From Actinomadura livida (GTDB lineage: Bacteria; Actinomycetota; Actinomycetes; Streptosporangiales; Streptosporangiaceae), in assembly GCF_014648675.1 (NCBI RefSeq), contig NZ_BMRO01000026.1, forward strand, positions 1-40,492: DNA of 40,492 nucleotides, given 5' to 3'. This document shows, piece after piece, positions 26,284-33,964 of the stretch (position 1 is the stretch's first letter; every line of letters starts with the position of its first letter). The notes beneath the pieces were generated by a model that did no database searches, had not been told where the DNA came from, and was given only the letters and a program-made list of their open reading frames with translations. The position numbers were made by a program, and so were the translations under genes.

Positions 26284-27356
26284 AACCAGTGCCACCGGAT
26301 CTCCGCCTTGGCCCGCTGCTCGGCGAGCCACTCGGTCAGCGCCGCTTCGCCGGCGCGGGCCAGCGCCGCCGGATCCGCCTCGGTGGCGGCTTCCCGTCCC
26401 CGCACGCCACCGAGAATGACCTGTCCTGCCTCCGGCACCGGCCCGGCGAGCTCCCCCGCCGCGAGGGAGCGCAGCGGTGCGGGCAGGTCCAGCGCCCAGC
26501 GCCGGTCCATGGTGAGCTGAACCTCTCCGACCTGCCGGGTGTCCCCGGTGCGCCGACCGGGACAGGTGAGAAGGTCGGCCGGGGTGCGCGCCGCCGCGAA
26601 GTCGTCCAGTGCCTTCGAATCGGCCGCCCGCACCCAGACCGCGTCGACCCGGTCGAAGTCGGCAAGGTGGGCCCGCAGGTGGCCGGCCGCGTGCTCGGCC
26701 TTGAAGTTCCGCCGGAACCGCTCGATGCGGGCGACGAACTCGATGTGGGTGGCGAAGGCCCGTTCGGAGAGACCGACGTCGGCCAGCCATTCGAGGGTGG
26801 CCGCCCGGCTGTGCAGGCCACGGCCGCGGCGGAACGTGTCAGCGGCCGCCGCCAGCTCTTGGGCGGTCGCCGCCTCGTCCTCGTCGAACACCTGGTCCCA
26901 CAGGAGGCAGTAGTCGACGAGTTGCCGGTGCAGGGTGGGGTCCCGCCGGTTGAGGGCACGGATCGTGAACAGCGCGGAGGGGACCGAAAGCGAGCGCTCA
27001 TTCACGCTGAGCAGCCGGTTGGCCGCGAAGTGGGTGGAGTACTCGATCGACCACGGAACCCCGTCTTCGGTCTGCCCGGTGAGGGCGACGCTCCCGCCCT
27101 CCGGGTGGGCGAGCACCAGGTCGTAGCCGACCCGCAGGTCTCCCGGCGGAGAATCGACGACGAGTTCGGGTCGGCGCCGCGGGTGGGCGGAGGACCAGTC
27201 GGCGACCATCCGCCTGGCGTCGCCGACCTGGTCCCGGTGCCGGGGCAGTCGGCGCAGCAGCGCCACCGCGCTGACCAGATCAGCGCCGAATTCAGCGTCC
27301 ACGCCGGCTTCGGCGGCGGCTTCGGCGACTGCTGTCGATGCCGATCGGGTGGTCAC
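26280..27356 (-). CDS. SurA/PpiC-like putative peptide maturation protein
   Basis: A 358-residue protein, translationally coupled to both neighbours (GTGA overlaps at each end). After an N-terminal part with LVSAVALLRRLPRHRDQV and VGYDLVLAHPEGGSVALTG, the centre resembles the helical N-domain of SurA/PpiC chaperones: SVNERSLSVPSALFTIRAL, a helix-rich stretch, TLEWLADVGLSERAFATHIE, RFRRNFKAEH. A segment like a degenerate parvulin strand follows (FDRVDAVWVRAADSKALDDFAAA). I recall proteins of this type annotated as putative peptide maturation system proteins in operons with C39 exporters and ATP-grasp enzymes. No signal peptide is seen, so it acts in the cytoplasm, perhaps folding or presenting the precursor. 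Its activity is unknown. Confidence 0.72.
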   Translation of the reverse strand: MTTRSASTAVAEAAAEAGVDAEFGADLVSAVALLRRLPRHRDQVGDARRMVADWSSAHPRRRPELVVDSPPGDLRVGYDLVLAHPEGGSVALTGQTEDGVPWSIEYSTHFAANRLLSVNERSLSVPSALFTIRALNRRDPTLHRQLVDYCLLWDQVFDEDEAATAQELAAAADTFRRGRGLHSRAATLEWLADVGLSERAFATHIEFVARIERFRRNFKAEHAAGHLRAHLADFDRVDAVWVRAADSKALDDFAAARTPADLLTCPGRRTGDTRQVGEVQLTMDRRWALDLPAPLRSLAAGELAGPVPEAGQVILGGVRGREAATEADPAALARAGEAALTEWLAEQRAKAEIRWHWL

Positions 27357-28357
27357 GGCGCTGTCTCCTTGGTCGCGTCCGGGGTGACGGGTTCGTCGGC
27401 GGTCAGCCAATCGGCGATCGCGTCGCTGATCGGCAGTCCGGTGAGAGTTTCGATCCAGCCCCACTGCCCGTTCACGTTCACCTCGAGGAAGACGTACTCT
27501 CCGTCCTTGCGGCGGATGAGGTCGATGGCCCCGAAGTTCAGCCCGAGTGCGGAAATGAAGTCCAGGCAGCGCCCGGCCACCTCGCCGGGAAGCTTGACGG
27601 CACGGTAGCCGACCGTGTTGTCGTCGTACCGCCGCCAGTCCTGCGCGGTCAGCCGGGAGGACTGCGAATCGATCTCGGCGGCGAAGATCTGGTCGCCCAC
27701 CACGGTCACCCGCAGTTCGGCGGCCTTGGCGATGTTGGGTTGGAGGATCACCGGCGCGTGCTGGATCCGGTGCCGGCCGGCGAGGTGACGCCGCTGCACC
27801 TGGGTGGTGTAGATGAGGTGCTGCTCGCCGTAGACCCAGAAGTCCTTGTACGTCAGCGCTTTGCTGATGAGTTGCCCGCCGGCGCGGTTCCAGGCGGGGA
27901 TCAGCTCGTCCGGATCGTTGGTGAAGAGGGTCTGCGGCACGGTGAAGCCGAGTTCGGCGGCCTTGGCGAGGTGAAGCAGCTTGTTGTCGGCCCACAGCGC
28001 CCGAGTGGGCTTGGCCGGCATCCAGCGCGCCGGCAGCAGTTCCCAGAAGCCGTCGCGGAAGCGGCCGGCGACCAGATCGGCATGCGCCCGGTAGTCCTCA
28101 TCGGTCACCAGGTCACCGACCTGGATCGGGCTGGGGCGACGATCCCAGACAGCGGTGACCTCTGCCAGGTCGTACGTCCGGCCGCGGTGTTTCAGGATCT
28201 GCCGGCATCCGCCGTCGTCTATCTCGACGGTCAGCCGGCTGTGCGCCGGGTACTGATCCTCGTCCCACCAGAGCACCGGGATTCCGCGCGCTTCCACCTT
28301 GGGGCGTACGAAATCAATGGTGGCGGCGTCGTCGGGACTACTGATGATCAAAAGCAT
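27353..28357 (-). CDS. ATP-grasp RiPP maturase, MvdD/graspetide ligase-like
   Basis: A 334-residue ATP-grasp enzyme. It begins MLLIISSPDDAATIDFV, has the pre-ATP region AVWDRRPSP and LPARWMPAKPTRALWADNKLLHLAKAAELGF, and the family-typical VILQPNIAKAAELRVTVVGDQIFAAEI and GLNFGAIDLIRRKDGEYVFLEVNVNGQWGWIE, close to microviridin ligases. Enzymes of this family use ATP to join Ser/Thr/Lys side chains to Asp/Glu side chains in a precursor peptide. The start at 28357 has GGAG 8 nt upstream. It lies 86 bp downstream of the precursor gene and overlaps the SurA-like gene by 4 bp. Confidence 0.9.
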   Translation of the reverse strand: MLLIISSPDDAATIDFVRPKVEARGIPVLWWDEDQYPAHSRLTVEIDDGGCRQILKHRGRTYDLAEVTAVWDRRPSPIQVGDLVTDEDYRAHADLVAGRFRDGFWELLPARWMPAKPTRALWADNKLLHLAKAAELGFTVPQTLFTNDPDELIPAWNRAGGQLISKALTYKDFWVYGEQHLIYTTQVQRRHLAGRHRIQHAPVILQPNIAKAAELRVTVVGDQIFAAEIDSQSSRLTAQDWRRYDDNTVGYRAVKLPGEVAGRCLDFISALGLNFGAIDLIRRKDGEYVFLEVNVNGQWGWIETLTGLPISDAIADWLTADEPVTPDATKETAP

Positions 28358-28443
28358 GTGAGAGCTCCAAGGCCACTTCGCAAAGGCCGTGGCGCGCCCG
28401 GTCGATCCCCGCCGGTGCGCGCCACGCCGGTTCGAGTCGGACG

Positions 28444-28617
28444 CTAGACCCGGAAGCACTCCTCCGCGGGCTTGCCGATCGCGTCTCCGCTGGTCACGGA
28501 GCAGACGAAGCCCGAGCCAGGGGCCATCGCGCCGACGATGAGGTCGAGGTCGTCGTCGCCGAGTTCGACGACATCGGCGTCCTCCGGTGCAAGATCACCG
28601 ATCTGGAGCTTGTTCAT
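28444..28617 (-). CDS. RiPP precursor peptide (57 aa, GA-type leader)
   Basis: A 57-residue peptide with GGAAGGAAAG just before the ATG. The acidic leader (1-30) ends ELGDDDLDLIVGA, with Gly29-Ala30 at the cut site and hydrophobic residues at -4 (Ile), -7 (Leu) and -12 (Leu), the pattern read by C39 peptidases. The predicted 27-residue core (31-57) holds Cys39 and Cys54, nucleophile candidates Ser35, Ser40, Thr42, Ser43 and Lys49, and acid candidates Asp45, Glu52 and Glu53. With the ATP-grasp enzyme downstream, ester or amide crosslinks between these are likely; a disulfide between the cysteines is possible. The pattern matches none of the graspetide core motifs I know. Confidence 0.82.
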   Translation of the reverse strand: MNKLQIGDLAPEDADVVELGDDDLDLIVGAMAPGSGFVCSVTSGDAIGKPAEECFRV

Positions 28618-28697
28618 CTTTCCTTCCCCTCCCATCGTGCGGCACGACACCCCGCACCGCTTTGGTCTCGCTCCGCATGGTCCCTTCGCACTCCGGA

Positions 28698-28732
28698 CAC
28701 CCGCCTGAGTAGTGACTACTCAGAAGCGGGTG
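28698..28732. promoter_or_regulatory. Long palindrome between hydrolase and RiPP precursor
   Basis: A perfect 9-bp dyad CTGAGTAGT-G-ACTACTCAG, extended by outer arms CACCCGC / GCGGGTG with a 2-nt bulge. It lies 65 bp after the hydrolase stop and 81 bp upstream of the precursor start, so it may be an operator for the RiPP promoter or a terminator of the hydrolase transcript. The dyad's short centre and lack of a T-run favour an operator. Confidence 0.55.
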
Positions 28733-28743
28733 ATGTGCATCAC
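28730..28743. promoter_or_regulatory. Second small palindrome GTGATG-TG-CATCAC
   Basis: A 6-bp dyad directly touching the larger palindrome, resembling a CRP/FNR-type half-site pair in sequence. Possible regulator site; the evidence is symmetry and position only. Confidence 0.3.
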
Positions 28744-28796
28744 AGCGCGCGAAAGTCCGGGCTGGGGTTCGGTGGACCGCCTACGCGTCGACCGTG

Positions 28797-29642
28797 TCAG
28801 CCGAGGGAGGTGATGATGTCGGCCAGTTCGTCGGGCATCGAGAGGAACGGCGAGTGGGAGGCGTCGAGTGGGACGACGGAGATCGGGTGGTCCGGGAAGG
28901 CCGCGTCGGCCTCGGCGATGAACCTGGCCTGCAGGGCCGGACCGATCGCCCTGTCCTTTGTGCAGGTGAGGTACGTGCGCCGCACCGAACCCCAGCCGTC
29001 TCGGGTCAGCGTGGTGGTGCCGAGCATGATGCCCATCGGGCCGTCGGGCGTCAGGAGGCCGGTGGCGGCGTCGGCGAGGGCCGGGTCCACGTCCGCGTAG
29101 AACGCCTCGTAGAGCCGCTGCCGGTAGACCGCGTCGTCCGTCGCGAAGTCCAGCCGCAGCGCGCCGATCTGGGACGGGTCGCCCCGCAGCAATGGCGCCA
29201 CCTGGTCACCGGCGGCCTCGGGCATCCGCGTGTACGCCGCGGCCGGCACGTCGGATGCCGGCATGTACGCAGAAAGGTACGCCGCGTGCGCCACCAGTTC
29301 CGGTGCCTGCTGCGCCACTCGCGTCAGTACGGGGCCGGCCGCGCTATGGGCGACCACCGTGACCGGCTCGCCGCCGCCGATCCGCTTGATCTGCGAGGTC
29401 AGCAACTCCGCCGCATCGTCGAGACTCACATCCGCGACGGGCGAGACCTCCGGGCCGACCGCCTCGGGGTCGTAGGGCTGTTCGGTGAACCACCGGGGAC
29501 GGCGGGCGTACAGCCCGTGCCCCGCCATGTCCACCGCGACGGCCGGACGACCGGCGGCCACCACTCGTGGGATGACTTCGCTCCAGCACCAGGAGCCGTG
29601 CCAGAAACCGTGAACTAATACCAGCGTGGATGTGATGGGCAT
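28797..29642 (-). CDS. Alpha/beta hydrolase (esterase, hydroxynitrile-lyase-like subfamily)
   Basis: A 281-residue cytoplasmic hydrolase. LVLVHGFWHGSWCW supplies the oxyanion-hole region, VTVVAHSAAGPVL has the nucleophile Ser in a H-S-A-A-G elbow, and LDASHSPFLSMPDELAD carries the catalytic His. Family members act on small esters; the substrate is unknown. The start at 29642 has GGGAG 7 nt upstream; an earlier in-frame ATG adds Arg/Pro-rich sequence. It is divergent from the TetR gene, the classic pairing of a repressor and its target. Confidence 0.88.
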   Translation of the reverse strand: MPITSTLVLVHGFWHGSWCWSEVIPRVVAAGRPAVAVDMAGHGLYARRPRWFTEQPYDPEAVGPEVSPVADVSLDDAAELLTSQIKRIGGGEPVTVVAHSAAGPVLTRVAQQAPELVAHAAYLSAYMPASDVPAAAYTRMPEAAGDQVAPLLRGDPSQIGALRLDFATDDAVYRQRLYEAFYADVDPALADAATGLLTPDGPMGIMLGTTTLTRDGWGSVRRTYLTCTKDRAIGPALQARFIAEADAAFPDHPISVVPLDASHSPFLSMPDELADIITSLG

Positions 29643-29743
29643 TGGTTCTCCCTGGTGGGGGGCTGCGTCCAGTGAGCGAGGTGGTCGCCCCGAGCGTGGG
29701 CGGGTGATCACTGTCCCCAGTGTCCACTCCTCGCACCGGCCAG

Positions 29744-29766
29744 GCCAGGGAGAGGTGATCCCTGGC
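29744..29766. promoter_or_regulatory. Candidate TetR operator in the divergent promoter
   Basis: Inverted repeat GCCAGGGA / TCCCTGGC separated by 7 bp, in the 175-bp region between the hydrolase and tetR starts. Position suggests it is bound by the adjacent TetR-family protein to control both genes. Confidence 0.5.
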
Positions 29767-29817
29767 TAAGGACGCGCGCTTGCACCGGTCATTGGAGGCT
29801 GGTCTACTTGCCGTGTC

Positions 29818-30384
29818 ATGGGGACGGCCCGCGCAACTCAGCCTTCGCGTCGTCCGGAGCAGACCCGGCGAGCGATCACCGAGGCCCTCCTCGATCTGCT
29901 GCGAGAACGCGGCCGGGTCCCGACCGCCGCCGACATCGCCGCCAGAGCCGGGGTGTCCCGCCGCAGCGTGTTCGTCCACTTCGCCGATCTGGACGAGCTG
30001 TACGTGGCGGCCGGGCAGCGCCAGGCCGAGCGGCTGCTCGCCGCGATCGAGCCGATCGACCCCGGCCTCCCGCTTCCCGAGCGCATCGACCGGTTCGCCG
30101 GCCGGCTCGAACGCGTCTACGAGACCATGACGCCGGTCCGGCGCGTCGCCATCGCCGCCTCCGCCTCGGGGGTGGTGGCCAAGCTGATCAACGAGGGCGA
30201 CGAGTGGCTGCGGCACATGCTCCGCGAGGTGTTCGCGGCCGAGTTCGCCGGGCGGGACCCGCTGCTTCCGGACATCGTGGACGCCGCCGTCAGCTGGGGC
30301 TCCTGGTACCACCTGCGGCGGCTCAGCCTGGAGGACAGGCGGCGCTGCTTGCGCGACCTGCTCCGCGCGCTGATCCCCGCCTGA
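29818..30384 (+). CDS. TetR/AcrR-family transcriptional regulator
   Basis: A 188-residue protein with an N-terminal TetR HTH: RRAITEALLDLLRERGRVPTAADIAARAGVSRRSVFVHFADLDELYVAA. The ligand-binding C-terminal part is helical and includes AVSWGSWYHLRRLSLEDRRRCLRDLLRALI. It likely represses the divergent hydrolase gene and itself. The start ATG at 29818 is the first in frame before the HTH. Confidence 0.9.
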   Translation: MGTARATQPSRRPEQTRRAITEALLDLLRERGRVPTAADIAARAGVSRRSVFVHFADLDELYVAAGQRQAERLLAAIEPIDPGLPLPERIDRFAGRLERVYETMTPVRRVAIAASASGVVAKLINEGDEWLRHMLREVFAAEFAGRDPLLPDIVDAAVSWGSWYHLRRLSLEDRRRCLRDLLRALIPA

Positions 30385-30508
30385 CCGGCCGCCCGTCCCA
30401 TGGGCCTTCCGGCCCGCGTACGCACACCGATGTCGCGCACGATGAACTCCGACTCGTCGTAGGCGGAGCGCAGGGAGGCGCGCCGGGCTCCGCCTACTCC
30501 CCGCGGGG

Positions 30509-31675
30509 TTACCGGACGACGGCCTCGGTGACGACCCTGGCGGCCTCGGCCGGGCCGAACGTCGGCGGCTTCGGCCGCGGTTCGGTCGCCCCGATCCGCA
30601 CCACGACGGTCTTGGACACCGGATCGACCTGGATGAGCTGGTTGCCGAGCCCCAGCGCCCAGTACAGGCGGGGCGGCGCGCCCGGCACGAGCTGCCCCCG
30701 CGCCGCCGCGGAGCTCCGCGCGCCGCCGAGGTCGGTCGCCGCGACCGGACCGCGGACGACGCCGCGCCGGTTGAGCCACCACAGGTATCCGTAGGCCGCG
30801 TTCAGCTTCGTCGACGACCGGCCGGTGGCCGCCTGGACATAGTCGGCGGACACGATCCTCCGGCCGCGCCACATGCCTTTGTCGAGCATCATCTGCCCGA
30901 ATCTCGCCAGGTCCCGGCAGGTGGAGTTCATCCCCATGAAGGTCTGCGTGTTACCGGCCCCGTCCGGGCTCATGGTGGTGTCCTTCATGCCCAGCGGGAC
31001 GAAGACGCGTTCCTCGGCGTACTGGGAGACGTCCTTTCCGGTGGCCTCCCGCAGCACGTGCTGCAATGTCTGGATCGCGGAGTTGTTGTACGCCCATACC
31101 GTGCCGGGTTCGTGCTGCTGCCTCAGGCCGATGGCGAATTTCGTTCGGTCCTGGGCCGCGAGCAGCTCCTGGTAGTCGGTCTTGAAGGTCCATTCCCGGC
31201 CGGAGTCGTTGCTCAGCAGGTCGCGGACCGTCACCGCCTCCGCCGGGGTCCCCTTCCACTCGCCGATCCATTTCGCCGCCTTGTCGTCCAGGCTAAGCAC
31301 GCCGTCGTCCTGGGCGATCCCGACCAGGACGCTGGTGAACGACTTCGTGACGGACCAGACCGGCCGCCGGGTGTCCCGGTCTCCCCCGAAATTCCATTCG
31401 CCGGCCAGCCGCCCATGGCGCACGACGGCCAGGCAGTCCGACTTGCCCTTCTCGGCCTGTGCCGCGACGCGCGCGAGCTTCCCCGCGTCCAGGCCCACGG
31501 CCGCGGGCGCCGTCGTCTCCCAGGGGGACGGGTCCGCCGAATGCCGCGACGGCTCGGTGGTCGTTCCTCCGGCCCCGCCGCCTGACCCGGACGAGCACGC
31601 CCCGGTGAGGAGGGCGGCGGTGAGGAGGGCGGCGGTGAGTGCAGCGGCGGTGAGGCGGTTCGGCCCTCGCGGCAT
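30509..31675 (-). CDS. Serine hydrolase, class C beta-lactamase-like lipoprotein
   Basis: A 388-residue exported lipoprotein. The signal peptide ends in lipobox LLTGACSSGSGGG (Cys about 27), so it is anchored outside the membrane. The beta-lactamase fold shows SxxK in WSVTKSFTSVLVG and the YxN motif in WAYNNSAIQ, plus RDLLSNDSG. Such proteins hydrolyse esters or amides (esterase, D-amino-acid peptidase or lactamase); which one cannot be told. It starts directly after a short remnant frame (31676-31876). Confidence 0.88.
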   Translation of the reverse strand: MPRGPNRLTAAALTAALLTAALLTGACSSGSGGGAGGTTTEPSRHSADPSPWETTAPAAVGLDAGKLARVAAQAEKGKSDCLAVVRHGRLAGEWNFGGDRDTRRPVWSVTKSFTSVLVGIAQDDGVLSLDDKAAKWIGEWKGTPAEAVTVRDLLSNDSGREWTFKTDYQELLAAQDRTKFAIGLRQQHEPGTVWAYNNSAIQTLQHVLREATGKDVSQYAEERVFVPLGMKDTTMSPDGAGNTQTFMGMNSTCRDLARFGQMMLDKGMWRGRRIVSADYVQAATGRSSTKLNAAYGYLWWLNRRGVVRGPVAATDLGGARSSAAARGQLVPGAPPRLYWALGLGNQLIQVDPVSKTVVVRIGATEPRPKPPTFGPAEAARVVTEAVVR

Positions 31676-31876
31676 CTAGCTCACCCCGCCGGTCCGCCGG
31701 GCCCGGTGATCGAGTGACTGTCCCCATCGGTTCGCCAAGTGAACCCCCCAGTAGCGGCATTCCGGAGGCCGCGCGTCGATGACGAGCGCCTCCCCGGCGT
31801 CGAGTCTGCACCGTCCTCCGGCGGCGAGTCGTGCGGTCATCGCCGCCCGCTCCGTTCGCATCCCGTCATGGCACAA
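31676..31876 (-). pseudogene. Possible remnant of a DUF1214-type protein
   Basis: A short minus-strand frame containing LDAGEALVIDARPPECRYWGVHLANRWGQSLDHRAR, which resembles the segment GEALVIE..PP.CRYW..QL.NRW.ESLD of the DUF1214 domain. The rest of the domain is absent and the frame ends at once, so this is at most a fragment left by a deletion. The 31676-31974 interval holds otherwise only the palindrome at 31880-31896. Confidence 0.4.
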
Positions 31877-31879
31877 CTA

Positions 31880-31896
31880 TTGCACTCCGAGTGCAA
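31880..31896. promoter_or_regulatory. Palindrome TTGCACT-CCG-AGTGCAA, TetR-type operator
   Basis: A perfect 7-bp dyad with a 3-bp centre, a shape common for TetR-family operators in actinomycetes. It lies between two gene remnants and has no regulator gene beside it, so it is probably an orphan site left after gene loss. Confidence 0.5.
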
Positions 31897-31974
31897 ATAG
31901 GCCACTATTCGCTCGGATGGTGATCTACCGGCCCGAATGCGGCGCCAGGTGCCTGATCACCATGCCCGCGGGCG

Positions 31975-32509
31975 GTCATCGCCACGGCGGGATTCATCGA
32001 CCGTTTCGAGCACCAGATGCTCCCCGGCGTGCTCCCCTTCATCCAGGACGAATGGGGCTTCCGCGACACCGCCGCCGGAATGCTCCCCCTGGGCGCGGCG
32101 CTGGCCGCGATCACGCTGAACGCCACTGGCCGGCTACCTCACCGACCGGTACCGCCGCACCCGCATCCTCACCGTCGTCGTCCTGTGCTGGGCCGTCGCC
32201 ACGCTCGCCTCCAGCCTGGCGACCGGGTTCGGGATGTTCTTCGACCCGCCGGACACCGCCCCGCACGGCGACGAGCCCGGCCCGAAGGCGCCGGTGAAGG
32301 ACGCTCCCCCTCCGCGGCGCGCGCACCCGAGGTTCCGGCGGCAGGTCAGGGAGGTGATGACGACCCCGACGATCGCGATGCTGTCGGCCGCCCTGGCGGC
32401 CCTGGCGTTCGGGCTGTCCGGCCCGCCTGTCCTTCGAAAGCGACCGGAACCGCGCGCTGGCCTGAGGGCGGCCCCGTGCGGTTGCGAGGACGGCCCCGGA
32501 GGGGTCTGA
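31975..32509 (+). pseudogene. MFS transporter remnant with frameshift and internal deletion
   Basis: The first piece reads GFIDRFEHQMLPGVLPFIQDEWGF and DTAAGMLPLGAALAAI (MFS helices 1-2). At about 32123-32130 the frame shifts, and the neighbouring frame continues GYLTDRYRRTRILTVVVLCWAVATLASSLATGFG (loop 2-3 motif and helix 3). It then jumps to the cytoplasmic-loop-like HPRFRRQVREVMTTPTIAML and a helix AALAALAFGLSG before ending. Helices 4-6 and 8-12 are missing and no start is evident, so the gene is dead. Confidence 0.72.
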
Positions 32510-32595
32510 AGTAGGGTCCGAAGAGCCGGGGAACCGCGACATCCAGCCCTGAGGCTGACTCGCCCCACCGGCTTCACCCCCCGAGAGGGGACACC

Positions 32596-33804
32596 TTGTC
32601 GGACTTGCACGAGTCTCATCGTTCCGGCGCCATCGCCGCGCGGAACCCCGGGCCCGGGCTGCGCCTCGGCGTCCTGGCGCGGACGGCCAAGGAGAACGAG
32701 CACCGGCAGCCGATACATCCGCTGCACCTCCGGCGGATCGACCCTGGCCTGCGGTCGCGCATCTACCTCGAACACGGCTACGGCGAGAGGTTCGGCATTC
32801 CGGACGAGGAACTCGCTCCCCAGGTCGCCGGGCTGCTCCCCCGCGACCGGCTCATCGCCCAGTGCGACATCATCCTCCTGCTCAAACCGCTGCCGCACGA
32901 CCTCAGGGAACTGCGCCCCGGTCAGATTCTCTGGGGCTGGCCGCACTGCGTCCAGGACCATGAGCTCACCCAGGCCGCCATCGACGGACGGCTCACACTG
33001 ATCGCGTTCGAGGCGATGAACCACTGGACGCCGGACGGCGGATTCAACCTGCACGTCTTCCACAAGAACAACGAGCTCGCCGGCTACTGCTCGGTCCTGC
33101 ACGCCCTCGCCCTCACCGGCTCCACCGGCGCCTACGGCCGGCGGCGCCGCGCCGCCGTCATCAGTTTCGGGGCGACGGCACGGGGCGCGGTGACGGCCCT
33201 CAACGCCCACGGCATCCACGATGTCCATGTCCTGACCCACCGGGGCGTCAGCGCCGTCGGCTCGCCCATCCACTCGGCACAGATCGTCCATCTCGACCGT
33301 GATCCCGAGGACCCCGCGCGCACCCTCGCCCTCACCGATGACGGCCCCATCGCGATGGCCGCGTTCCTGGCCCGGCACGACATCGTCGTCAACTGCGTCC
33401 TGCAGGACACCGGCGCCCCGCTGATGTTCGCCGCGAACGACGACCTGCCGCTCTTCTCGCCCGGCACCCTCATCGTCGACGTCTCCTGCGACGCGGGAAT
33501 GGGTTTCGAATGGGCCCGGCCGACCACGTTCACCGACCCCATGTTCGTCGTCGGCCACAACGTCCACCACTACGGCGTCGACCACAGCCCCTCCTACCTG
33601 TGGGACTCCGCGACCTGGGAGATCAGCCAGGCCCTGATACCGCACCTGTCGAAGGTTCTCTCGGGCCCCGCCGCCTGGGACGCCGACAAGACCATCCGGA
33701 CCGCCATCGAGATCCGCGACGGCGTCGTCCAGAACCCCGCCGTCCTGTCGTTCCAGCGCCGCTCCCCCGACTACCCGCACACGCCGCCGGGCCCGCCGAT
33801 CTGA
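32596..33804 (+). CDS. Alanine dehydrogenase / N5-(carboxyethyl)ornithine synthase-like oxidoreductase
   Basis: A 402-residue protein of the AlaDH/PNT family: N-terminal domain LGVLARTAKENEHRQPIHPLHLRRID (conserved Lys and Arg of the substrate site) and YLEHGYGERFGIPDEEL, ILLLKPLP; NAD-binding domain RAAVISFGATARGAVTALNAHGI and IVNCVLQD. The sequence pattern is nearer to N5-(carboxyethyl)ornithine synthase-like members than to catabolic AlaDH. The only reasonable start is TTG at 32596, after GAGAGGGG. It is preceded by the MFS remnant and followed by a strong hairpin. Confidence 0.78.
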   Translation: MSDLHESHRSGAIAARNPGPGLRLGVLARTAKENEHRQPIHPLHLRRIDPGLRSRIYLEHGYGERFGIPDEELAPQVAGLLPRDRLIAQCDIILLLKPLPHDLRELRPGQILWGWPHCVQDHELTQAAIDGRLTLIAFEAMNHWTPDGGFNLHVFHKNNELAGYCSVLHALALTGSTGAYGRRRRAAVISFGATARGAVTALNAHGIHDVHVLTHRGVSAVGSPIHSAQIVHLDRDPEDPARTLALTDDGPIAMAAFLARHDIVVNCVLQDTGAPLMFAANDDLPLFSPGTLIVDVSCDAGMGFEWARPTTFTDPMFVVGHNVHHYGVDHSPSYLWDSATWEISQALIPHLSKVLSGPAAWDADKTIRTAIEIRDGVVQNPAVLSFQRRSPDYPHTPPGPPI

Positions 33805-33928
33805 AGGCGCACCAGGGCCTCGAACGGCACGGCGTCCAACTCGGTGGACGGGTGGCACCAGGACGCCGGGCGGTCCAGGCGGGACCCCGCTTGGCGCCGG
33901 CGCGGCGCGACCGGAGTTCACGCATGGT

Positions 33929-33958
33929 CCCGCCCGGCGGGATGCCCCGCCGGGCGGG
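33929..33958. terminator. Hairpin between convergent genes
   Basis: A perfect 13-bp inverted repeat CCCGCCCGGCGGG / CCCGCCGGGCGGG with loop ATGC. It lies between the convergent dehydrogenase-like gene (ending 33804) and the PucR-esterase chimera (ending 33965); there is no T-run, as is common in high-GC actinomycetes. It probably serves both strands. Confidence 0.65.
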
Positions 33959-33964
33959 GGGCCG

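Noticed and set aside
24463..26520. A 685-residue plus-strand frame opposite the ABC transporter
   Set aside because: Gln/Arg/Gly-rich shadow translation of the real minus-strand gene.
26284..26790. N-terminal extension of the C39 ABC transporter and a longer upstream start for the SurA-like protein
   Set aside because: The extra residues are shadow translation of the neighbouring genes; GTGA overlaps give natural coupled starts.
32134..33921. A 595-residue minus-strand frame opposite the dehydrogenase-like gene
   Set aside because: Antisense shadow caused by high GC at third codon positions; it has no recognisable domain.
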